Below are positions 1-9,481 of a stretch of DNA of 64,000 nucleotides, one piece after another. A model generated the notes under the pieces. That model saw only the letters and a program-made list of their open reading frames with translations, ran no database searches and was not told where the DNA came from. The DNA lies in assembly GCA_937946835.1 (NCBI GenBank), contig CALFAV010000031.1, forward strand, positions 1 through 64,000. The letters run 5' to 3'. The stretch is from an uncultured Verrucomicrobiae bacterium (GTDB lineage: Bacteria; Verrucomicrobiota; Verrucomicrobiia; Limisphaerales; J093). The position numbers and the translations under genes were made by a program. Within the stretch, counting starts at the first letter, position 1, and each line of letters starts with the position of its first letter.

Positions 1-11
1 GGGAAGGAAAT

Positions 12-1247
12 TCAGCGGCCGCGGTTATGCTTCAGCAGATACAAGAACACCTCGGCGGCGTGCCAGGTGTGCGGGGCGGCAATCTTCTGGCGGGCGAATG
101 CCGGATCGAGCACCTCCAGTTTCGAGTAGTCCGCCTGGCTGGCGCGTTGTTCCCAAGTGAGGGGATAATCGCGGTTGCTGATCGGGCTGCCCTTTGTTCC
201 GTAACAATGGTCCACCGCCCAGCCGAGATACGGGTAATCGCCACGGTCACGCGCGTCGTCGCCCGGGACATGTGCGTCCCGGTGATCCCACCAGAAGAGC
301 GCCGAGTAACTGTCCTTCACCGGCGGCACGGTGTAGGGATCGGGCAGGCCCAACGCGCGGAGACCGAACTTCAGCCACTTGGTCTGATAGACCGGGTGTG
401 CGGCAAAGTCCGACCGGCCCCGGATGTATTTGCGCCCTTCCTCGGTCACCTCCCAGCGCGGGAGTTCGGCGAGGACTTTCGCCACGAGCGGATGCGAGCG
501 GTCGGAAACGAGCGAAATAAGATACAGCGCCTGGCCGGGATTGTCGGCCTCCTCCTCGCCGGCGTTGTTGCGGTCATAGACCTCGCGCAGGCCGAGAATC
601 CAGTCGCGGATGACATCCAGGTTGCCCGTGGCTTGGAAAGCCATGCCCATCATTGCCGCGTCGCGCAGCCAGGGCTTGGGATAGACGAACAGGTTCGGCA
701 CCGGCCGCCCCTGCACCACGTTGACGAGCAGTTCCTGATGCAGCACCCGCAGCACGCCCGGATAACGATGTTCTGCGAAAGTGGGCAGGTTCACCCGCGC
801 TTCAGAACCAGCGAGCCGCGCGCTCCGCCCGTGCTCCGTGAGCCAGACGCCTTCTTCATCCTCGCGAATCTCGACGGTGCCACCGCCCTCCAGCGCCAGC
901 ACGACTCGATACTCCGGCGGCACGATGATCGCCTCGCGCACCGCCCACTGGCGCACGACGCGGCCCGACGGCGCCTCGCGCAACTGCCCGGCCCGATACC
1001 AGTGCTTGGCCCGCGCGCCCATGCCGAACAGGAAGAACGGGACATCCGGCACGCGATCGCTGACGGCGAACTCCTTACGAAACTCGTCCAGTTCGGCGCG
1101 ATAGGCGGCCAAAGCCGAACGCGCGGCACTCAGGGGCGCGGCTGGCCCCTCTCCACCATCGGGTCGGGTGGGAACAAGGAGGCACGTGGAGATGACGAGT
1201 GTGATCAGACTGGCGGGCACCTGCCGACATGGAGTGCGATTCTTCAT
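12..1247 (-). CDS. Secreted protein of unknown function, mainly helical
   Basis: I do not recognise the family. The ORF is open upstream to 1352, but the ATG at 1247 is preferred because it gives a clear signal peptide (MKNRTPCRQVPASLITLVIS, then CLLVP); the longer form would bury it. The 411-residue product has a beta-rich first third. A run of paired helices follows (for example PWLRDAAMMGMAF and NPGQALYLISLVS), reminiscent of an alpha/alpha-barrel glycan-acting enzyme, and the C-terminus is rich in Trp and Tyr. It starts 37 bases after the nucleoside hydrolase locus on the same strand, so the two probably share a transcript. Export is well supported; the enzymatic idea is inference only. 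Confidence 0.7.
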   Translation of the reverse strand: MKNRTPCRQVPASLITLVISTCLLVPTRPDGGEGPAAPLSAARSALAAYRAELDEFRKEFAVSDRVPDVPFFLFGMGARAKHWYRAGQLREAPSGRVVRQWAVREAIIVPPEYRVVLALEGGGTVEIREDEEGVWLTEHGRSARLAGSEARVNLPTFAEHRYPGVLRVLHQELLVNVVQGRPVPNLFVYPKPWLRDAAMMGMAFQATGNLDVIRDWILGLREVYDRNNAGEEEADNPGQALYLISLVSDRSHPLVAKVLAELPRWEVTEEGRKYIRGRSDFAAHPVYQTKWLKFGLRALGLPDPYTVPPVKDSYSALFWWDHRDAHVPGDDARDRGDYPYLGWAVDHCYGTKGSPISNRDYPLTWEQRASQADYSKLEVLDPAFARQKIAAPHTWHAAEVFLYLLKHNRGR

Positions 1248-1284
1248 CGAGGCGGTCGTCTGAGTAAGCCGGGCGGGAAAAAAG

Positions 1285-2292
1285 TCAGCGTCTGGCAGCC
1301 AGGTGTTTTTCCAGTGACTGCCAGAAGTCTTCCCGCATCCAGGCCGCGTCAATCTCCACCCAGACCGAGATGGGGCGTTTGAGGTTCCCCGGCGGCGCGT
1401 CCATCGTGACGGCCTTCGCCAGTTCCGGCCGGGTGATGGCCGCGATCAGCGCAATGTCCCACATCACCCAGGTCGCCTTGGTCGGCGCCACCCGCCGCTG
1501 CCATGCGCGGTCGTAGTTGTCCCAGAGCCGCACGAGGAAGTCGGCTATGCCTCCCTTGCCTTTGAGGCGCCGGTCCACGTCGGCCTTTTCAAAGACCCGG
1601 CTTTGCGCGGCGGAGGCGGTCATAAGGTGGAACTCCAGCCCGGGCGTGTTGAGCAGCACGTCCAGCGCGTTGGGATCGTTGTTGGTGTTGAACTCGTCGC
1701 GGCTCCAGAGGCGCTGCTTGGGGTCGTGGCGCAGGCCGATGAAGTGACACGAGACCTTGGGAATGATGGCCGGCTCCAGCAGCACGGCTGAGGCGAGGTT
1801 CGTGCAGGGGCCGAGAATCGCCACGATCAGCTTCTCCCCGGCGGGCGTCTCGAGGGCTTTGCGGATGATGTGCTGCGCGGCGGGGGAGGGCTGGGGCTTC
1901 ACCGGACTGACCAGCGGGAAGTTCGACCCGGTGGGGTGCGGCACGTCCGCGCGGTCCAGAACGCGCAGCAGTTCCTCGTTCAACTGCTGGCTTGGTCCCA
2001 CGGTGTCGCGCGGAGCTTCTTCTTGCGTGTGCCATTGTGCAGATGTGATGCCCTCGATCTGGAAGCGCGGCTCCACCAGGGCGCGCGTCAGGGCGAAGGC
2101 GTCGTCAATCTCGTTGGCCGTGTCCGCGTCCACGATGATCCGCAGCGGTTTGTCGGGAGCCTGCGCTGGCGCGCCCTATACGCGAACGCTGCCGCGCGCG
2201 GCCAGACCCGCGGCGGCCAGACCGGCGAGGTTTTTCAGAAAGCGGCGGCGGCGCTGGTGCGACGGATGGACGGACAATGCGGGCGCAGACAT
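1285..2292 (-). pseudogene. Tat-exported nucleoside hydrolase, interrupted by an in-frame TAG
   Basis: Inosine/uridine-preferring nucleoside hydrolases cleave the N-glycosidic bond of nucleosides. Reading from the ATG at 2292, the first 38 codons encode a Tat-like leader (RRRRFLKNLAGLAAAGLAARG). A TAG at 2178-2176 follows, and the same frame then continues as GAPAQAPDKPLRIIVDAD into the hydrolase. The DADTANEIDDAFAL metal/ribose loop, GPCTNLASA, FNTNNDPNA and the late MWDIALIAA segment are all present, so the rest of the enzyme is intact. A GTG at 2133 could restart translation and give a 282-residue cytoplasmic product, but it would begin inside the first active-site strand and has no visible ribosome site. 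One base change (for example CAG or TGG to TAG) or a sequencing error would explain the break. Confidence 0.75.
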
Positions 2293-2499
2293 GCCCCTTT
2301 GTCTCAAAAACCAGGCGCTGCCGCAAGCCGCCGCGGAATGCCAAGGCGCACCCTCAATCATCATTACGATGTGAATGGGGTTGACGGTTTGAGAGTTGGG
2401 ACAGGAACGCAGGGCGCGCGGGGCCGGGCAAATCGTGCTCCTGCAGGGGGGGCGACAGCCGCCGTTGTAGTCCTCAGGACAGCGTTTTTTCGGGTTTTG

Positions 2500-2673
2500 A
2501 CGGCTCGGAGGACAAAGCTCCGCCACGCCCCAGACCTCGGGCCGAGGGTTCTGGGGGACGAGAGCGCGCGGGGCAGAGGCCTCGACGGGCACCAGACCAG
2601 CGTGGACGGAATGATCGGTGTTGGCGACCAACTGCAGCTTGAGCCGGGTGTCTTTCTTGGTGATGGCAGCCAT
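2500..2673 (-). pseudogene. Possible remnant of a transposase N-terminus
   Basis: Between the nucleoside hydrolase leader and the sigma factor there is no normal gene (about 2293-3039). On the minus strand from 2673 one segment reads like the start of a protein (MAAITKKDTRLKLQLVANTD, then HSVHAGLVPVEA). To me it resembles the N-terminus of IS1380-like transposases. It then degenerates into proline- and cysteine-rich sequence with no family features. This is recalled resemblance only, not an alignment, and the segment could be chance coding. Confidence 0.2.
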
Positions 2674-2747
2674 ACGTTTCCAGGACAAAACGCGCCGAAA
2701 TAAATTCACCCCCCAAATGGCAAGCTTTAATCTCGCTCGTAACGATT

Positions 2748-2778
2748 GGGGTATCCTTTCGGACGTCTAGGACACCCC
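2748..2778. repeat. Imperfect inverted repeat (hairpin) in gene-poor region
   Basis: GGGGTATCCT at 2748-2757 pairs with AGGACACCCC at 2769-2778 (nine of ten positions) across an 11-base loop. It lies just upstream of the possible transposase remnant as read on the minus strand. It could be a transcription terminator or an end of a lost mobile element. No T-tract follows on either side. Confidence 0.35.
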
Positions 2779-3039
2779 TTGACCCGCTGCCGGTCGTTTG
2801 GCTCAGCCCCGGCACCCTGTTGGTCTCAGGGCTTGCCCGGATCCTGTGGCGCGCAAAGTTCCGGACTTTGAATCAAACCGACCCCGGCAAGCAGGCGGGC
2901 ACGAACCCGCTGATCCTTCGCGGATCGAAGGCACCTTTGCCATGACCCAAACATGGCGAAGCAAGACTCTGGCCGGGCCGGGGGTTGCCCACGATCCACA
3001 CCTTGCATCGGGCACCAACTTCCGCGAAATTTTCTCCGC

Positions 3040-3705
3040 GTGAAACAACCACCGAAACGCCCCAAGCCAGCGGATGAATCCGTCGCCGCCCCTGACACGG
3101 CAAGCGGACCACCCAACCCCGGTGACCTGGCGCAACTGCGGAGCGCCATTCGCGCGTATGTACGCAGCCGCGTCAACGATGCCGCGCTGGCCGACGACAT
3201 TGCGCAGGAGACGCTGGTTCGGCTGCACCGCAAGTTGCACACCCTGCGCTCCAGGGAAAAACTGGAAGCCTGGGTCTTCCGGATCGCTCGCAACGTTTTG
3301 GCCGATCACTTCCGCGCCTCCAAACCGGCCGAGACGTTCGACGAGCACGCCCACGCCACAGCGCTCGCCTCACACATCCACGAACCACTCGCTGCCGAGG
3401 AAGAAGTTCTGCGCGGTGAACTGGTGGCCTACGTCCGCTCGGTGGTGGAGACCCTGCCCGAGATGTATCGCGACGCGCTGCGCCTCACAGAATTTGAAGG
3501 CCTTTCGCAGGTCGAGCTGGCCCGACGGCTTGGCCTGAGTGTCCCCGCCGCCAAAAGCCGCGTCCAGCGCGCCCGGACAATGGTCCGCGCTGAGATGGAG
3601 CGCTGTTGCCGCTGGGAAACCGATCGCTACGGGACCGTCCTGGACGCACAACCGAAACGCAGAAATTGTTGCGACGACTCCGCTTCCAAACAGTCCGGGA
3701 CCTGA
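3040..3705 (+). CDS. sigZ: ECF RNA polymerase sigma factor, SigZ type
   Basis: Directs RNA polymerase to a small regulon. Region 2 (AYVRSRVNDAALADDIAQET) and region 4 with its helix-turn-helix (LSQVELARRLGLSVPAAKSR) are complete. As in SigZ proteins, region 4 is followed by a cysteine tail, here CCRWETDRYGTVLDAQPK and a second CC pair; known SigZ tails read CCHFEFDRRGNVIDY. The GTG at 3040 is preferred because the sequence upstream to 2953 is not sigma-like. arsM follows 142 bases downstream and no anti-sigma gene is nearby. The two vicinal Cys pairs could sense a thiophilic metal or arsenite directly; that is inference. Confidence 0.88.
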   Translation: MKQPPKRPKPADESVAAPDTASGPPNPGDLAQLRSAIRAYVRSRVNDAALADDIAQETLVRLHRKLHTLRSREKLEAWVFRIARNVLADHFRASKPAETFDEHAHATALASHIHEPLAAEEEVLRGELVAYVRSVVETLPEMYRDALRLTEFEGLSQVELARRLGLSVPAAKSRVQRARTMVRAEMERCCRWETDRYGTVLDAQPKRRNCCDDSASKQSGT

Positions 3706-3847
3706 ACCGTTGCTGTTTGCAGTCCGGAGCTGGCAAAAGGGTGCACCCATGCGCCGGCCCGTATTCTACGGGAAAAAAGCTGCGTCCTTTTTCGCACTTC
3801 TCCGTCTTTGCGCTTGAAAGCCCAATGCGGGCTCAACCGGAACCAAC

Positions 3848-4720
3848 ATGATGTCAGACAACAACACGGACCCGACCTCGGAAAACACGGTTGTCCAACA
3901 GGATGAAACCCGGCAACGGGTGCGCGCGCGTTACGGGGAAATTGCCCGCACCGCCGCCCGCGGCTGTGGGTGCGGCCCGGCGGCCTGCTGCGCCAGCCCG
4001 ACCCATCCCAGCAGTACCGACCCGCTGAGGCTGGGCTACACCGCCGGCGATCTGCAATCCGTCCCTGACGGCGCAGAGATGGGGCTGGGCTGTGGTAACC
4101 CCACCGCCCTGGCCTCCATTCAACCGGGCGAAACCATCCTCGATCTCGGCAGCGGCGGCGGGTTTGACTGTTTCCTGGCCGCGCAACGCACCGGCCCAAC
4201 CGGCCGCGTTATCGGCGTGGACATGACCCCGGAAATGATCTCGAAGGCGCGTGCCAACGCGGTCCGGGGCGGTTACGCCAACGTCGAGTTCCGCCTCGGC
4301 GAAATCGAAAACCTGCCCCTGGCCGATGCGAGCGTGGACCTCGTCATCTCCAACTGCGTGATCAACCTTTCCCCTGACAAACCGCGTGTGTTTGCCGAAG
4401 CGTTTCGCGTGCTGAAACCTGGCGGACGGCTGGCAGTGTCCGACATCGTGGCGCTCCGCCCGATCCCGGAAGAACTCAAAGCTGACTTCGCCGCCTACAC
4501 CGGCTGCGTGGCCGGCGCGGCGTCGGTGGCCGAAGTCGAGGCGATGTTGAAGGGAGCTGGCTTCGTGGACGTGCGCGTGGTGGTGAAGGAGTCCAGCCGC
4601 ACGTTCATCAACGACTGGTTGCCCGGAGTGCAGGCGGGCGATTACATCGCCTCCGCCGAGATCACCGCGCGCAAGCCAGCCATGAGCCCTCGCGACGGCC
4701 GCGCGGGCGCGGCAGGCTAG
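3848..4720 (+). CDS. arsM: Arsenite S-adenosylmethionine methyltransferase
   Basis: Methylates As(III) using SAM, giving volatile or less retained methylarsenicals in the cytoplasm. The SAM-binding motif DLGSGGG is at residues 99-105. Cysteines expected to bind arsenic are present at 82 (GLGCGNP), 170 ([11 protein letters not shown]) and 220 (YTGCVAG); the 50-residue spacing of the last two matches characterised ArsM enzymes. An additional N-terminal cluster (Cys40, 42, 47, 48) occurs in many bacterial members. The product is 290 residues, the usual length. Two consecutive ATGs (3848, 3851) offer alternative starts. It lies just downstream of the SigZ gene on the same strand; no arsR, arsB or arsC is adjacent. 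The stop is TAG. Confidence 0.93.
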   Translation: MMSDNNTDPTSENTVVQQDETRQRVRARYGEIARTAARGCGCGPAACCASPTHPSSTDPLRLGYTAGDLQSVPDGAEMGLGCGNPTALASIQPGETILDLGSGGGFDCFLAAQRTGPTGRVIGVDMTPEMISKARANAVRGGYANVEFRLGEIENLPLADASVDLVISNCVINLSPDKPRVFAEAFRVLKPGGRLAVSDIVALRPIPEELKADFAAYTGCVAGAASVAEVEAMLKGAGFVDVRVVVKESSRTFINDWLPGVQAGDYIASAEITARKPAMSPRDGRAGAAG

Positions 4721-4727
4721 TCGGAAC

Positions 4728-4765
4728 GTCGTGTCGGACCGCTCTTATGGCGGCTCGGACACGAC
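4728..4765 (+). terminator. Hairpin downstream of arsM
   Basis: GTCGTGTC (4728-4735) pairs perfectly with GACACGAC (4758-4765), with inner CCGC/GCGG pairing. The short T-run GTTTT follows only after a gap (4776-4780), so this is a plausible but not textbook intrinsic terminator. Confidence 0.4.
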
Positions 4766-4943
4766 CGAGCGCATTGTTTTCCTAAGGCTTGCTCGGAGCG
4801 CCAGGAACGGTGAACTTTTCCAACGCACGCGCCGGGTGCCGTGGGTGGACGAAGCTGGCAGTTGACGCGATTGGCTTCGTTGGGCCGGGTTGCGCCCGAG
4901 CCACGTTGATGGGCTGCAGGTGCCCATTGGTTCCATCAAAAGC

Positions 4944-5300
4944 ATGACCATGCCCACACACCGTATCTTCACCATGCCCTTCGCCAGGGTTTATCCCCTT
5001 TACGTCCAGAAGGCCGAGCGCAAGCAGCGGCCAAAGGAGGAAGTGGACCGGATCATCTGCTGGCTGACAGGTTACACACCGGAACAATTGCAACGACAGA
5101 TGGAACGGGGGTGTGATTTCGAAACCTTCTTCGCCGAAGCCCCGGCCCTGCATCCCAATGGCGCGCTCATCAAGGGCGTGGTGTGCGGCGTGCGCGTGGA
5201 AACGATCGCGGATCCACTGATGCGGAAGATCCGGCAGCTCGACAAGCTGATTGACGAGCTGGCCCAGGGCAGGGCGATGGAGAAAATCCTGCGGCGCTAG
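4944..5300 (+). CDS. DUF2200 family protein
   Basis: Small cytoplasmic protein of a conserved family without established function. The sequence runs collinear with the whole family: [20 protein letters not shown] at the N-terminus, then [32 protein letters not shown]-like [27 protein letters not shown] and the typical end AMEKILRR. Family members begin just before HRIF, so the start is ATG 4944 or 4950 rather than the upstream ATG at 4890. It ends with TAG at the family's normal C-terminus. It follows arsM on the same strand after a hairpin, so a link to arsenic metabolism is not implied. Confidence 0.88.
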   Translation: MTMPTHRIFTMPFARVYPLYVQKAERKQRPKEEVDRIICWLTGYTPEQLQRQMERGCDFETFFAEAPALHPNGALIKGVVCGVRVETIADPLMRKIRQLDKLIDELAQGRAMEKILRR

Positions 5301-5491
5301 GGCGGGCCGCGTCGCCCATAGATCCGGACGAGGGGTGGATCCCTGAAAGCCCACAAGCTGCACCGCCGTTCGGCGCTCTGTGGTGCAGCACGCAGCGGCG
5401 GAAAGCAAGGCGTCGGCAGGACGACCACAGCCGGCCAACCGAACGGCGACGCCCCTTGACAGGATTCGCTGATTGGGAAAAGGTTTCTTTC

Positions 5492-6886
5492 ATGAAAACA
5501 GGATTTCCAGTAAGATCACGTGATGTACCGTGTTTGGTCTCAAACCGTTGCGCCGTAACCCGGCTGTTGCCCTGGCTGGTGGTGGGCTTCGCCGGGCCGA
5601 TTGCGGTCGCCGCCGGGCAGGTTCTCGGCTGGGGAACCGGCTACCCAATCACCAAACTGCCGACCAACCTGGATCAGGTCACGGCCCTGGCTGCCGGACC
5701 CGAGCACGCGCTGGCGCTCAAGGCTGACGGGACAGTGGTGGCCTGGGGCTACGGCCCCGGCACCAACGTGCCAGCGGGCCTCAACAATGTGGTGGCCGTG
5801 GCTGCCGGCGACAACTACAGCGTCGCCCTGCTCAGTAATGGCACGATGACTGTTTGGGGCGTAGGTCCGGTCAAAACCTACCTGCCGGCCAACCTGCAGG
5901 GCGTCGTGGCCGTGGCTGCTGGCGATCGCCACTGCCTGGCTTTGAAAAGCGACGGCGCGGTGGTGGCCTGGGGCGAGGATCTGTTCGGGGAAACAACCGT
6001 TCCTGCGGACCTGACCAACGCGGTGGCGATCGCCGCAGGCAACAGATTCAGCGCGGCCGTCCGGCAGGATGGCACCGTCGTGGTCTGGGGAGCCGGGGCC
6101 GGCTCGATCTTGAAGCCCCCGGCCGGCCTCACCAACGTGATCGCCCTCGCGGTGGGCTGGGGTTCCGGCAGCGATGCGGAGGGCCATTTTCTGGCCTTGC
6201 TGCGGTCAGGCACGGTGGTGGCCTGGGGCAATCGCGACTGGGGCAAATGTGATGTGCCGAACGACCTGGCCGACGCGATTGCCGTTGCCGCCGGAAAACA
6301 TCACAGCCTGGCGCTGACCGCCGACCATCGGGTCGTGTGTTGGGGGTGGAATCAGTATGGCCAGTGCACGCCGCCGACGGAGTTGACGGCCGCCTCGGCC
6401 ATTGCCGCCGCGGGCCACTACAGTTTGGCCCTCCTTGAAACGCTGCCGCCGGTGATCAGTGGGCAACCCACCAGCCAACTGGTTCACACCGGCGACACGG
6501 TGACCTTTGTGGCGGCGGCCAACGGCACCCCGCCGCTGAGTTGGCAATGGTACTTCAATGACGCGCCCCTGGCGGGGGCGACCGGGCCGTCGCTGACCGT
6601 TACCAACGTGCAGCTCGCCAACTGCGGCAACTACTTCGTGGTGGTCAGCAACCCGTATGGCAGTGCCACCAGCGTCGTTGCCACGCTGGCGATTCGGGTG
6701 TTGGACCTGCAAATGATCGCCGGCCTGACGATCGAGAAGCCGCCGGGTACTGCGATTCAGTTGGACTGGTCCGAGGACCTGCGAACGTGGCATCCGCTGA
6801 CGAATTTCGTCCTGCCTTACAGCCCGTATCGGTTTGCGGACTGGTCCTCGGCCGGGCAGCCGCGCCGCTACTACCGCGTCCGATAA
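5492..6886 (+). CDS. Secreted RCC1-repeat and Ig-like domain protein
   Basis: Exported protein with a seven-bladed-propeller type repeat. After a signal sequence (RLLPWLVVGFAGPIAVAAG) there are about seven RCC1-like units of the form VAAGxxHxLALKxDGxVVAWG, each close to 50 residues. An immunoglobulin-like domain follows (GDTVTFVAAANGTPPLSWQW, with closing GNYFVVVSNPYGSA). The last 60 residues form a short module with DWSEDLRTWHPL and terminal RRYYRVR that recurs in other secreted proteins of this window. The ATG at 5492 is preferred over 5456. The Ig-type domain suggests cell-surface or matrix binding; no catalytic residues are evident. It is a monocistronic unit, convergent with the ThuA gene. 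Confidence 0.85.
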   Translation: MKTGFPVRSRDVPCLVSNRCAVTRLLPWLVVGFAGPIAVAAGQVLGWGTGYPITKLPTNLDQVTALAAGPEHALALKADGTVVAWGYGPGTNVPAGLNNVVAVAAGDNYSVALLSNGTMTVWGVGPVKTYLPANLQGVVAVAAGDRHCLALKSDGAVVAWGEDLFGETTVPADLTNAVAIAAGNRFSAAVRQDGTVVVWGAGAGSILKPPAGLTNVIALAVGWGSGSDAEGHFLALLRSGTVVAWGNRDWGKCDVPNDLADAIAVAAGKHHSLALTADHRVVCWGWNQYGQCTPPTELTAASAIAAAGHYSLALLETLPPVISGQPTSQLVHTGDTVTFVAAANGTPPLSWQWYFNDAPLAGATGPSLTVTNVQLANCGNYFVVVSNPYGSATSVVATLAIRVLDLQMIAGLTIEKPPGTAIQLDWSEDLRTWHPLTNFVLPYSPYRFADWSSAGQPRRYYRVR

Positions 6887-7151
6887 CCGCGCGGGCTGCG
6901 TGCATCCGGCCGGGGAACCCCGCGCAGCGACGCTCGCTTGTGGAAAGGCCCCAACGGCTCGGGAGGCACCCCCTGGCCCAGCCCGCCCGGTAATCCCCGC
7001 CCCGGGCGGCGCGTGGTCCGGTACCTCCGCTTATGCGGGGCCGACACCAGACGAAAGGACAAGGTGCGGTCAGTTGGAAAGAGGCCCGGCCCCGCGCCAG
7101 GCAGGCGTTGAAAAAGCCTCGGGAGTAAAGCAACGCCTTCGCCCCGGACCT

Positions 7152-7931
7152 TCAGGGCACCAGTCCCGCCGCCCAAGCCGTGCCGCGGCGCAGCAACACG
7201 CCCACCGGTTCGGGGCGCAGCGCGGCGGCGTCATGGCCCAGGGTGGTGTGAAAAACGCGGCCCTGACCGTACTCGCGGACAAAGGCCATCGGATGGTCCA
7301 TCCCGTCCACCTTCGACCGCGCCGTGGCCAGCACGCGGATGGGCGCCCCGCCTTCGAGGCAGGTGTACAACTCGTCCGTGGTCTCGAAATCTTTCAGGCC
7401 GCTTGTCACGGGGTGGTTCACGTCCACGATCCGTACCGTGAAGGAGCCGTGGGGGTCGTGCTGACGGCCGCCCTGCGGGCCATACCACGCCCGGCCGGCG
7501 AGGTTTTTGAACTCCGGCCACTCCCCGTACCAGGCGCCGCAGGCGAAATGGAGCAACACCAGGCCACCGCCGTTCTCGACAAAGCGGCGCAGGTTTTCCC
7601 GGGCTGCCGGGCCGGGGCCGGGCACCTCCCAATTCTGAAAATGCAGCACGACGGCGGCGTAGTTGGTGAGCGCGGTCGAGTCGAGCAGGTACGGATCCTC
7701 GATCACTGTCACGGTCAGGCGCGGGTCCTTTTCCAAGTGCGCGCGCAGGACCGGGGTGGTTTCGCGCCAGTGATGGCCGGGATAGTCAATGCCCGTAACG
7801 AGCAGGACACGGGCGGGCTGTGCGGCGACGGCCTCGGCGAAGCGCAACGGGCAAGCCACCTCGGCCATCAGGGCGACGGTCAGGGCCAGGCCAGGCAGAC
7901 GGCAACGCTTCTGGTCAGGTTTGGTCTTCAT
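7152..7931 (-). CDS. ThuA domain (trehalose-utilisation-like) secreted protein
   Basis: ThuA-like proteins have a class I glutamine-amidotransferase fold and commonly sit beside sugar oxidoreductases in Planctomycetes and Verrucomicrobia; the biochemical role is unsettled. The sequence has VLLVTGIDYPGHHW, FVENGGGLVLLHFACGAW, HDPHGSFTVRIVDVNHPVTS, TTDELYTCL and GRVFHTTLGHD, in family order. The ATG at 7931 gives a signal-type N-terminus (LPGLALTVALMAEVACPLRF). It lies 49 bases downstream of the Gfo/Idh gene on the same strand, and the pair is probably one operon acting on an exported sugar derivative (inference). Confidence 0.88.
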   Translation of the reverse strand: MKTKPDQKRCRLPGLALTVALMAEVACPLRFAEAVAAQPARVLLVTGIDYPGHHWRETTPVLRAHLEKDPRLTVTVIEDPYLLDSTALTNYAAVVLHFQNWEVPGPGPAARENLRRFVENGGGLVLLHFACGAWYGEWPEFKNLAGRAWYGPQGGRQHDPHGSFTVRIVDVNHPVTSGLKDFETTDELYTCLEGGAPIRVLATARSKVDGMDHPMAFVREYGQGRVFHTTLGHDAAALRPEPVGVLLRRGTAWAAGLVP

Positions 7932-7980
7932 GGTGAGGCACCGCGGCTGGCAACCGGTCGCAGCGTTCCCCGGCACCGGC

Positions 7981-9333
7981 TCAAATCATCCTTGTCCGCC
8001 CCGGCACGGGCACGGGGTAGCTGCCATCGGGACCGGGTTTGACCGGCGGCTCCATGTCGTCGTGGCAGTCCTCGGGCTTGACGAGGTGGAAGTAGTCCGA
8101 GGCCCAGATTTGTTCCCAGGTCACTTCCTTGCCGGTGTAGCAGGAAATCTGGCCCATCACCGTGGTCATGGTGCTGTCCACCAGGTAATCGCCGTTGTTC
8201 ACGGGCTTGCCGGCGCGGATGCCGGCAAAGAGCCGGTCGTGCTCGATCTGGTACGGGTCCACCTGGTGTGGGTCGTTGCTGGTCGGTTGCCAGCGCCAGG
8301 GGTTGGCTCCGGTGATGCGACAGGCCTTCACGTTCGCCACACCTTTGGTGCCGAAAATCAGGCTCGAGTCCTCGTCGTAACAGCCGGTGGTGGTGCGGCA
8401 GAAGGCATACACCCGCACGCCGTTGGGGAACTCGTAGATCACCGAGTGGTGGTCGAAGACATCGCCGTAAATCGGCTCGACCATCGAGGAACGCCCGCCC
8501 AGGCCGTGGCACTTGACCGGGTTCAACTCCTTCAGCGCCCAGCGCGAGCGGTCCAGGTTATGCACCAGCGACTGCGGCACGTCGTCGCCGGACAACCAGC
8601 GGAAGTGGTACTGGGTGCTGCACTGCCACTGGAGTTCGGTCAGGCCGGGCTTGCGCTCGGTCACCCCGTAGGGCGCGCGCAGAAAATTCTCCTCGATGCT
8701 GATGATGTCGCCGATGGCGCCGTCGTGGACGCGGCGGATGGTCTCGGCGTAACCGGGGTGGTAGCGGCTGTGCAGGCCGGAGACCATGCTCAGGCCCTTT
8801 TCACGGGCCAGGTCGCAGGCGCGGCGCATCTGTTTCACCGTGTAGGGGTCAATGCCGTGCGGCTTTTCGACAAAGACATGCTTGCCGGCCTGGATGGCCG
8901 CCAGGGCATGGAGCGGATGGAACTTGGCCGCGTTGGCGATGCAGACCACGTCGCTCAGCTCGATGACCTGCTTGTAGGCGTCGAAGCCGGTGAAGCAATG
9001 CGCGTCCGGCACCTGGACGGCGTCGGCCCGCTCTTCTTTGGCCAGCTCGGCGCGGAGGTACTCGCGGGCATTTGTGACGCGGTCCAGGAAGATGTCGCCG
9101 ATGGCCACGAGCCGGGCGCCCTTGTCGGCCTTGAGGGCCTGGGCGCCGGCGCCGGTGTTGCGGCCGCCCGCGCCGATCAGACCCACGCGGAGCACGTCGC
9201 TCCCGGCGGCGTGGGCAAACCGGGCGACGCTCAGGGACGCCACGCTCAGAGTGGCGGCCGCGGTGCTCGAGGTGCGGAGGAATTCACGGCGGGTGAGCGG
9301 AGAGGAGGCGGGGGTGGTGTTCATGACAGGCAT
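7981..9333 (-). CDS. Tat-exported Gfo/Idh/MocA family oxidoreductase
   Basis: NAD(P)-dependent dehydrogenase of the glucose-fructose oxidoreductase family. A Tat leader (LTRREFLRTSSTAAATL) precedes the Rossmann motif VGLIGAGGRNTG, the conserved EKPHG loop and the C-terminal beta-sheet domain. The catalytic-region His/Asp lie in GDVFDHHSVIYEF and neighbouring segments. ATGs at 9333 and 9324 are equally possible; translation open further upstream to 9942 is not family-like. Enzymes with a Tat leader are normally exported already folded with cofactor. The ThuA gene follows, as in many related genomes. The substrate cannot be told from the sequence. Confidence 0.92.
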   Translation of the reverse strand: MPVMNTTPASSPLTRREFLRTSSTAAATLSVASLSVARFAHAAGSDVLRVGLIGAGGRNTGAGAQALKADKGARLVAIGDIFLDRVTNAREYLRAELAKEERADAVQVPDAHCFTGFDAYKQVIELSDVVCIANAAKFHPLHALAAIQAGKHVFVEKPHGIDPYTVKQMRRACDLAREKGLSMVSGLHSRYHPGYAETIRRVHDGAIGDIISIEENFLRAPYGVTERKPGLTELQWQCSTQYHFRWLSGDDVPQSLVHNLDRSRWALKELNPVKCHGLGGRSSMVEPIYGDVFDHHSVIYEFPNGVRVYAFCRTTTGCYDEDSSLIFGTKGVANVKACRITGANPWRWQPTSNDPHQVDPYQIEHDRLFAGIRAGKPVNNGDYLVDSTMTTVMGQISCYTGKEVTWEQIWASDYFHLVKPEDCHDDMEPPVKPGPDGSYPVPVPGRTRMI

Positions 9334-9481
9334 TGGTGCTTCGGCGCGATTTGACGGCGATTCGGCTGCGCGTGGCAAGTATGTTCCGCTTGTTCCGGCC
9401 CGCGTCGGGGCGCGCGGAGGGAGCCGACCGGGTTGACCGCCAGGCGTCCCGGGCTGATCATGTCCCGACCCGAAGCAGGTC

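Noticed and set aside
5456-5484. Perfect TTGACA box upstream of the RCC1 gene as a promoter
   Set aside because: At 16-18 base spacing the -10 candidates (for example AAAGGT) match the consensus poorly.
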